Shown one piece after another: positions 59,197-64,000 of a stretch of 64,000 bases of DNA (the first letter of the stretch is position 1; each line of letters starts with the position of its first letter). The DNA is taken from contig BSBM01001924.1 in NCBI GenBank assembly GCA_027924585.1, positions 21,652-85,651 on the forward strand, given 5' to 3'. Both the position numbers and the translations under genes were made by a program. This stretch comes from Larix kaempferi. Taxonomy: Eukaryota > Streptophyta > Pinopsida > Pinales > Pinaceae. A model generated the notes under the pieces. The model saw only the letters and a list, made by a program, of their open reading frames with translations, did no database searches and had not been told where the DNA came from.

Positions 59197-60466
59197 GCAA
59201 CAGGTTGTTTCAGCGTAGGATACTCAGTTGTAGAGGGAGATGATTGTTGTAGAGGGAGATGATTGTCCAGATGCAGAGGGAGCAGGATGGCTTCTATGAC
59301 AGAGGGAGCAGCTATAGTGGATGTGATGCTTGAAGACAGATGTGATGTTTGCATCGAGCAGACATTCCTCCAATATTAGCCATGTGACTTGGCTAGGGGT
59401 GAATGGCCCGGAGGCAAGGCTATATCTTCTCTCGGACACCCTGTGACGGGGCGAGGAGATTAACTCTTGCATGATGAGTAGTGTTGATGCATCGAGCATT
59501 CCCTCAGTATTAGCCATGTGACTTGGCTAGGGGTGAATAGCTCAGAGCAGGACAGTGCCCTCTTCCGGACATCCTGTGACGGGGTGGGAAGATTAGTCCT
59601 CAGTTGCACACACTATCCTCCTATAGGTTGAGCATCGAGCATTTCCCCAGTGTTGGCCATGAGACTTGGCTAGGGGTGGGTCAAGTGGGACAATGCCTTC
59701 TCCCAGACACCCTGTGATGGGGTGGAGAGATTAGTCCCTAAGACGACTCAGAAAAGGGCAGTGTCTTCTCTCGGACACCTTATGACGAGGTGGAGAGATT
59801 AGTCCCTACGCATGCTCAGAGCGGGGTAGCACCTTCTCTCGGACACCCTGTGATGGGTTGGGGATATTAGCCCCTAGATGCTCACTCATGCAAGTGGATG
59901 GATTTAGCCATGAGACTTAGATAAGAGACCTTGAAACCATCAACCTGAAGCAAGCTCGTGATCAACCTTTCCTTGAGATGATTCGTTGAAGACAAGACAT
60001 GGCGTGAAGCCCTTGAAGAAACCCAAGATGTGTTCGAGTAGAACGAGCAAGAAGAATACCTCCCTCATTGAGAGGGATGATTGCAGCATCGGTAAGACAT
60101 TCTCTCTTAGAGAAGGAGAATAATGTGACTCTCCTTGAGAGGGAGAAAGAGGGAGTTGATAGTTCTATGATCCTCCTCGATGGACTGAGTTGAGTCGATC
60201 TATTGTGCTCCTCGATGGACTGAGTTGAAGCATGACACTTCTCAATGGACTGAGTTGTGTTGGAGTCACTAGGTTGGTTCCCAGCAACCCTCGGGTTGTA
60301 TCCCATGTGGTTGGGAGACTCATAGGTTGTAGCTCATAGAGGAGGTCATGTTGGTCGTAGCCACATGGACGTGAGAAGGCCTTTCTTATGATGACAAGAT
60401 TTTCAAGATAAGTCGTGATGCTCAGATGATATCCAGATGTGTTCCAGCATGATGATACCTCCCTAG
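59197..60466 (+). repeat. Noncoding repeat array in the place of pol, Copia K
   Basis: Five degenerate units share CTCGGACACCCTGTGACGGGG plus GAGATTAG (about 59,430, 59,560, 59,698, 59,770, 59,840); the first three are preceded by CATGTGACTTGGCTAGGGG. Spacing is about 130-137 bp, then about 70. Further on, CTCGATGGACTGAGTTGA occurs at about 60,176 and 60,212, with a variant at 60,242. No Copia protease, integrase or RT motif is seen. Confidence 0.75.
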
Positions 60467-60477
60467 CTAAGAGGGAG
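60467..60477 (+). other. Polypurine tract of Copia K
   Basis: CTAAGAGGGAG directly before the TG of the 3' LTR, the same form as at 5,641-5,652. Confidence 0.75.
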
Positions 60478-61030
60478 TGTTGGTGTTGTAGCGTCGTGAG
60501 GTAACCTCAGGACAAAAGAACGACTATGAACCCCCCGGAAAGTTCTACAAAGGAAACCCCCAAAAAGTTCTAGAAAGGAAACCCCCCGTAAATTTCTAGA
60601 AAGCCCCGGAAAGCATGGAAATAGAAAATGAAGGTATAAATAAGGACGCCTATCTCATTTGCACATCAAGCAATTTGCTCTGCTTTCCAAGACAAGTGTG
60701 CAGCTGAGGAAGAGAAGGACGCAGCAGCAGAAGAAGACTATTTTCTGGGTTTAATATATGAGATTCAAAATACAAGTACATCAGATATAAAAAGAAGACT
60801 ATTTTATGGGTTTAATATATTTGGGTTTATCCTCTTCTTATATCTGATGTACTTGTATTTTGAATCTCTAAATAAGAAAGGTTGGCTGGGTTTTTCTCAA
60901 GTTTGGGTTTTCCCGAGATAAAATCTTTGTGTCTCTCTGTTTCTGTGCATGGTTATTCTTTTAGTGATCTTTATTTATTTGTTTCCGCTGCAAATAATTG
61001 AAATTATACTGCTATTATAAAACTCTAACA
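60478..61030 (+). mobile_element. 3' LTR of Copia K (553 bp, with inverted duplication)
   Basis: Matches the 5' LTR end to end but is 65 bp longer. The extra DNA includes a 30-bp exact reverse complement (60,760-60,789) of a segment 50 bp further on (60,839-60,868), and a repeat of AAGAAGACTATTTT (60,731 and 60,792). Ends AACTCTAACA. Confidence 0.92.
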
Positions 61031-61035
61031 CGAAG

Positions 61036-62340
61036 GAGGAGGGTCTGCACTCTCTCTGTTGAGGCCCAATCAAAGTCTAGTAGGAAAGGCCCCCAAACCT
61101 CTGACCCATAGAAGACTGTGGGTCGGATGAGAGTGTCCATGAGAGACATCTTGTACAAGACGTCCTGAAAATGGTGTCTGAAGGACTGTCTCTCGAGAAG
61201 GGCCAAGGATCTGTATCCTTTTATGACTCGAGGTTGAAGGGCATGCCGCAGACTATACGGGGTCCTATGAATTGTATTCTCAAATAGGTATGGGTGCTAG
61301 TGATCTTGATCTCCTCCCCTCTAAAGAAGAAATGAAGATCAGTGAAGAGCTTCTTCAACCCGTTGAAGATCATGACCTTGGTTTTACCCAAGTTGATCGT
61401 CAACTGACGAAGATCGCAGAAGGCGGCCAAAGCATCCAACTGTCTCTGAAGCCCCTCCAGAGATTAGGCCAAGAGGACTACATCATCAGTAAAGAGCAGG
61501 ATAGAGATTAAGACCTAGTGGAGGAGGCACACATCTTCATCCTGAATGTGCGACCATTTGAAGGACTCAAGCTCGTCAATGTAGATCCCAAATAAAGTGG
61601 AGGATAGAGGACACCCCTGCTTGACCCCAGTGGTACTCCTGATAAAATTTGAGACCTCGTGAGCTGTGCGAAGACAACCACGAACCAACTCATATAATCT
61701 CATAATGACATTCAAAACGGTCTCGAAAATGCCAATGTCTTTAAGCCTCTGGAATAATGCCACTGTAGGGGCAGAGTCAAACGCCTTTCAAAAGTCTACA
61801 AAGCAACGGTAAACTTTCAAAGAGCGATGGTATGCCTCCTTGATGATGACCCAGAGCATAAGAATCTAATCAATGGTCTGGTGTGCCGATCTAAATCCAA
61901 CCTATCCCCTAGCCCTGAGTTGTCTCCACTCAAGTTCATCAGAAAGTTGCCTATGGAGAACTATAGCATATAGTTTTGAGAAAGTGTGGCCAACCATGAT
62001 TGTTTTGTCATTATTGGGATCAATACTAGGGCCCGATTTATGGATCGGGTGAATAATATGATGCGACCAAGGCTCTGGAAAACCTGAGCAAACCACGTGG
62101 TTAAACATATCGGCCAGGTGGTAGTCCAATGCAAGAGAGGCCATGCTTGAAGAGTTCAACCTGGAATCCCTCTTATCGACTGCTTTGCTGGATCTCATGG
62201 CCCAGACAGCCTCTCAAATATCATGGGGAGTGAACAAGTAACAAGAGGGCGGGGAAAGGTGACCTGAATAAGGGGTTGCCCCAAGATATCATAAAGGTAG
62301 GAGGTGTGGGAAACATGGATTTTCAGTCAAGATGGTCTAC
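61036..62340 (-). pseudogene. LINE reverse transcriptase (right of Copia K)
   Basis: Reading leftwards on the minus strand: KAVDKRDSRLNSSSM, YHLADMFNHVVCSGF, HHIIHPIHKSGPSIDPNN, GHTFSKLYAIVLHRQLSDEL, then ALFQRLKDIGIFETVLN, TTGVKQGCPLSSTLFGIYID, a catalytic block LLFTDDVVLLA (usually FADD), LTINLGKTKVMIFNG and MDTLIRPTVFYGSEVWGP. The order is that of a non-LTR retrotransposon RT. Several frame changes and stops show decay. The 3' part lies at 49,690-50,463 beyond Copia K. Same family as 7,486-8,160. No endonuclease domain was recognised upstream. Confidence 0.85.
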
Positions 62341-63417
62341 AGCCTGCAGGTAATCATCTCTCTCAAGTTGAGGTTTGTCTGTTGGGTTTGTAACTGTAGA
62401 TATTTCCACAAGACCATCTCATTGAATCTCATCGTTAACACATATAGCATCATCTGTAAATTGGTCCTGTTTCTTAGAATGTCAATGAATGACTTTCCTT
62501 GTACCCTAGGTCTTTCCCAGCAAGAAAAAAAAGGGTGCTATTAATGTAAAACAAGCTTTCTGCCTTCTTGAATCCCAATCAGTTTCTCATTAACAAGTTT
62601 TCTGCCATCTTAGATCCCAATCAGTTTCTCTTCACTAAGTGAATAAAACTTTAAGTACCTTATTGTAGCTCTTGCGCATGCGCACCATAAATTTGCCAAT
62701 TCTATTTGGATCTTCGCGTCATCCCACACTCAGGTGCGAAATAGATTCACCTCATTGCGAACCTGGTGCAGGGTGCCGGCACCCAACATCAGTGTGTGCG
62801 GTTATACAAATTTTTCTTAGTATTTCCCCTGTGTCCTAAGAAATCTACCTCAAGTTTCCTATCCGCGTGGGACCCTTCCCACGGGCGTTTGTGGAAGTTC
62901 GTTTCCTTCCATTTCCGATTTCAGATATTTAAGGTGACAGGTTTTAAGTGAATGCCATAACTAAAAGCAACCATTGCTTCTAGTATCTGTTTCACTAATG
63001 ACATCAATAATTTTAATGAATTTGTGAATAGAAAGGGCCAATTCGATCAAGTTTGCAAAAACCTTAGTGTGTATATATAGTAAATCATTTTCGGATCACT
63101 CCAGATTGTTTTAGTTATAGTCCGAAAGTGACCTTTGTTTTTTGTTGTAAATCTGGTGATTATTGTTGTTCCGTTGTTTTGTTTTGATATTCCCCTTCAC
63201 TTTTCGGGAAAACATAGTGTTGGCTACCAAACTTTTTCAGCTATGGTTTATAGTTTGTTACAATCTCTGTTCATACTCGAATGGGATAATGCGTAATCTG
63301 ATAATATAATTTCTAAGGCGGCAATTGGCATGTAAGAAATTATGCAGAAAATGATACAGAAAATACTAGTGCAGGGATCCATTGACAGGATTTTAGCGGG
63401 GTTTATGATTGAAAAAC
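62341..63417. other. Presumed 3'-to-donor intron DNA next to MYND exon 1
   Basis: No gene found. A roughly 45-bp tandem pair (TTTCTGCC..TTAGATCCCAATCAGTTTCT type) lies at 62,550-62,630. The minus-strand continuation of exon 1 past 63,418 soon meets stops, as expected for an intron. Confidence 0.4.
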
Positions 63418-63549
63418 CTGGTGGCAGGTAGAACAATAGTTTACAGCCCCGCACAGTCCACAACGGATGGTGCCAGGGCCTACGCATGGCCCTTCCATGC
63501 CTTTCGCTGCACACTCCGTCGTTTTCTTCGTTGCCATTATTGCCTTCAT
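63418..63549 (-). CDS. MYND zinc-finger protein, exon 1
   Basis: Minus-strand exon with two possible starts, ATG 63,549 or ATG 63,537. I favour 63,537 because the plant proteins I recall start a few residues before the E-C-A-x-K-G motif, but cannot decide. From 63,537 it reads MATKKTTECAAKGMEG, PCVGPGTIRCGLCGAVNYCS and TCHQ: the first part of a MYND finger with Cys 9, 18, 26, 29, 35 and 38 visible. It ends in phase 0 at CACCAG|GTTTTT, a consensus-like donor. Exon 2 at 23,578-23,691 supplies HW..HK..C. Similar plant proteins are annotated ZMYND15-like; their role is unclear, probably protein binding. No stop or shift. Confidence 0.75.
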
Positions 63550-63639
63550 TCGCTCCACTCTGCCATCGTCGGCTTCCCGAAGTTTGATTGTGTGCAATTC
63601 CTGTGTTGTGTATGAATAGTTTATTGTCGAATGTCACTT

Positions 63640-63655
63640 TTATGTATATATTGTT
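63640..63655 (-). promoter_or_regulatory. TATA-like site upstream of MYND exon 1
   Basis: The plus strand TATGTATATATTG reads CAATATATACATA on the minus strand, about 105 bp upstream of the candidate ATG. Position and sequence fit a plant TATA box; no transcript evidence. Confidence 0.35.
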
Positions 63656-63756
63656 TTGAACCCTATTGTTCGCGTTAGAGAATCGAATTCTTTGGCGTTG
63701 CCCCTCCGGGATTGTCAACTAAAGCCTAAGAATTTAAACTCCTATTAGTGAATGAC

Positions 63757-63788
63757 CCACTTTTTTTTTTCAAAGGAAAAAAAAGTGG
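63757..63788. repeat. Short A/T-rich inverted repeat
   Basis: CCACTTTTTTTT faces AAAAAAAAGTGG with a short spacer, a potential hairpin upstream of the MYND gene. The rest of 63,550-64,000 shows no gene and is presumed promoter and intergenic DNA. Confidence 0.6.
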
Positions 63789-64000
63789 CTTGTTATTCCA
63801 AAGACATAATCAAAGTTACTGCAATTTCATGGCTACAACAACCAGTCGGCAACAATGGATCAGCAGGGATCGCCCCTGTATTCCTTACATCCATATATCT
63901 ACATCAAAACCGATCGACAATACAGGGACTTATCAAGTATTTTCAAACAAAATACACGAAAACATATCCCTCATGTAGCAATACAAAACAAAAGGAAAAC

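Larger units (their letters stand above)
50469..61030 (+). mobile_element. Gag-only Copia element K with both LTRs (10.56 kb including nested insertions)
   Basis: 5' LTR 50,469-50,956, PBS 50,957-50,968, gag, noncoding repeat array, polypurine tract, 3' LTR 60,478-61,030. Flanking 5-mers CAAAG (50,464-50,468) and CGAAG (61,031-61,035) differ by one G-to-A change and are probably the target duplication; the LINE reads on at both sides. Without E2 (3,234 bp) and the hAT (3,594 bp) the element is about 3.7 kb and has no room for protease, integrase or reverse transcriptase, so it depends on other Copia elements. Confidence 0.88.

Noticed and set aside
63403-63597. Longer N-terminal frame for the MYND protein beginning at 63,597
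   Set aside because: The codon there is TTG, not ATG; starts at 63,549 or 63,537 are more likely.
1-64000. CRISPR arrays, bacterial operons, rRNA or tRNA genes
   Set aside because: No regularly spaced repeats, no ribosome-binding patterns and no tRNA/rRNA signatures; all repeats found are transposon-related.

Overview
This is nuclear DNA from a land plant with a large, transposon-packed genome. A gymnosperm such as a conifer is my best inference, because of the low gene density, nested degenerate LTR elements and one apparently enormous intron. No bacterial, organellar or CRISPR features are seen. Most short open frames are chance frames inside LTRs. The only host-gene signal that looks intact is two exons of a MYND zinc-finger gene on the minus strand (exon 1 near 63.4-63.55 kb, exon 2 at 23,578-23,691). 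Their splice junctions join in phase and rebuild a complete MYND finger, implying a 39.7-kb intron filled with transposons. A decayed fragment of ferredoxin-dependent glutamate synthase lies near 9.2-9.97 kb.

Element names used below. D: a Ty3 family with giant LTRs (4.5-5.7 kb, ends TGTTATCAC/GTGATAACA). D1 (1,089-5,628, minus) is the 5' LTR of an element whose PBS and Gag run off the left edge. D2 (15,333-19,850) and D3 (28,128-33,803) are solo LTRs with perfect 5-bp target duplications. T: a TAT/Athila-like Ty3 element (about 24,926-42,028) with 2-kb LTRs and one Gag-RNase H frame lacking protease and reverse transcriptase. E1 and E2: two 3.2-kb solo LTRs of one family. F: a decayed chromovirus-like Ty3 pol (42.2-49.1 kb). 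G: a 4.67-kb TG..CA insertion inside F. H: a minus-strand Copia element (about 14.95-22.89 kb). K: a gag-only Copia element (50,469-61,030) with both LTRs.

Layout: 1-5.6 kb D element; 5.65-6.23 kb Copia 3' LTR; 6.2-7.4 kb small repeat-rich DNA; 7.5-8.15 kb LINE fragment; 9.2-9.97 kb GOGAT pseudogene; about 10-12.6 kb LTR-like block; 12.6-14.9 kb unassigned with a possible LINE scrap; 14.95-22.89 kb Copia H, carrying D2 and a 352-bp TRIM; 23.58-23.69 kb MYND exon 2; 24.9-42.0 kb element T, carrying D3 in its Gag-RNase H frame and E1 in its 3' LTR; 42.0-49.1 kb Ty3 F split by G; 49.7-62.3 kb minus-strand LINE split by Copia K, which itself carries E2 and a 3.6-kb hAT DNA transposon; 63.4-63.55 kb MYND exon 1 and its presumed promoter.

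The nesting gives relative ages: LINE, Copia H, Ty3 F and T are hosts; K, D2, D3, E1, E2, G, TRIM and hAT came later. Seven insertions (D2, D3, TRIM, E2, G, hAT, and K with one mismatch) have target duplications readable directly from the sequence.
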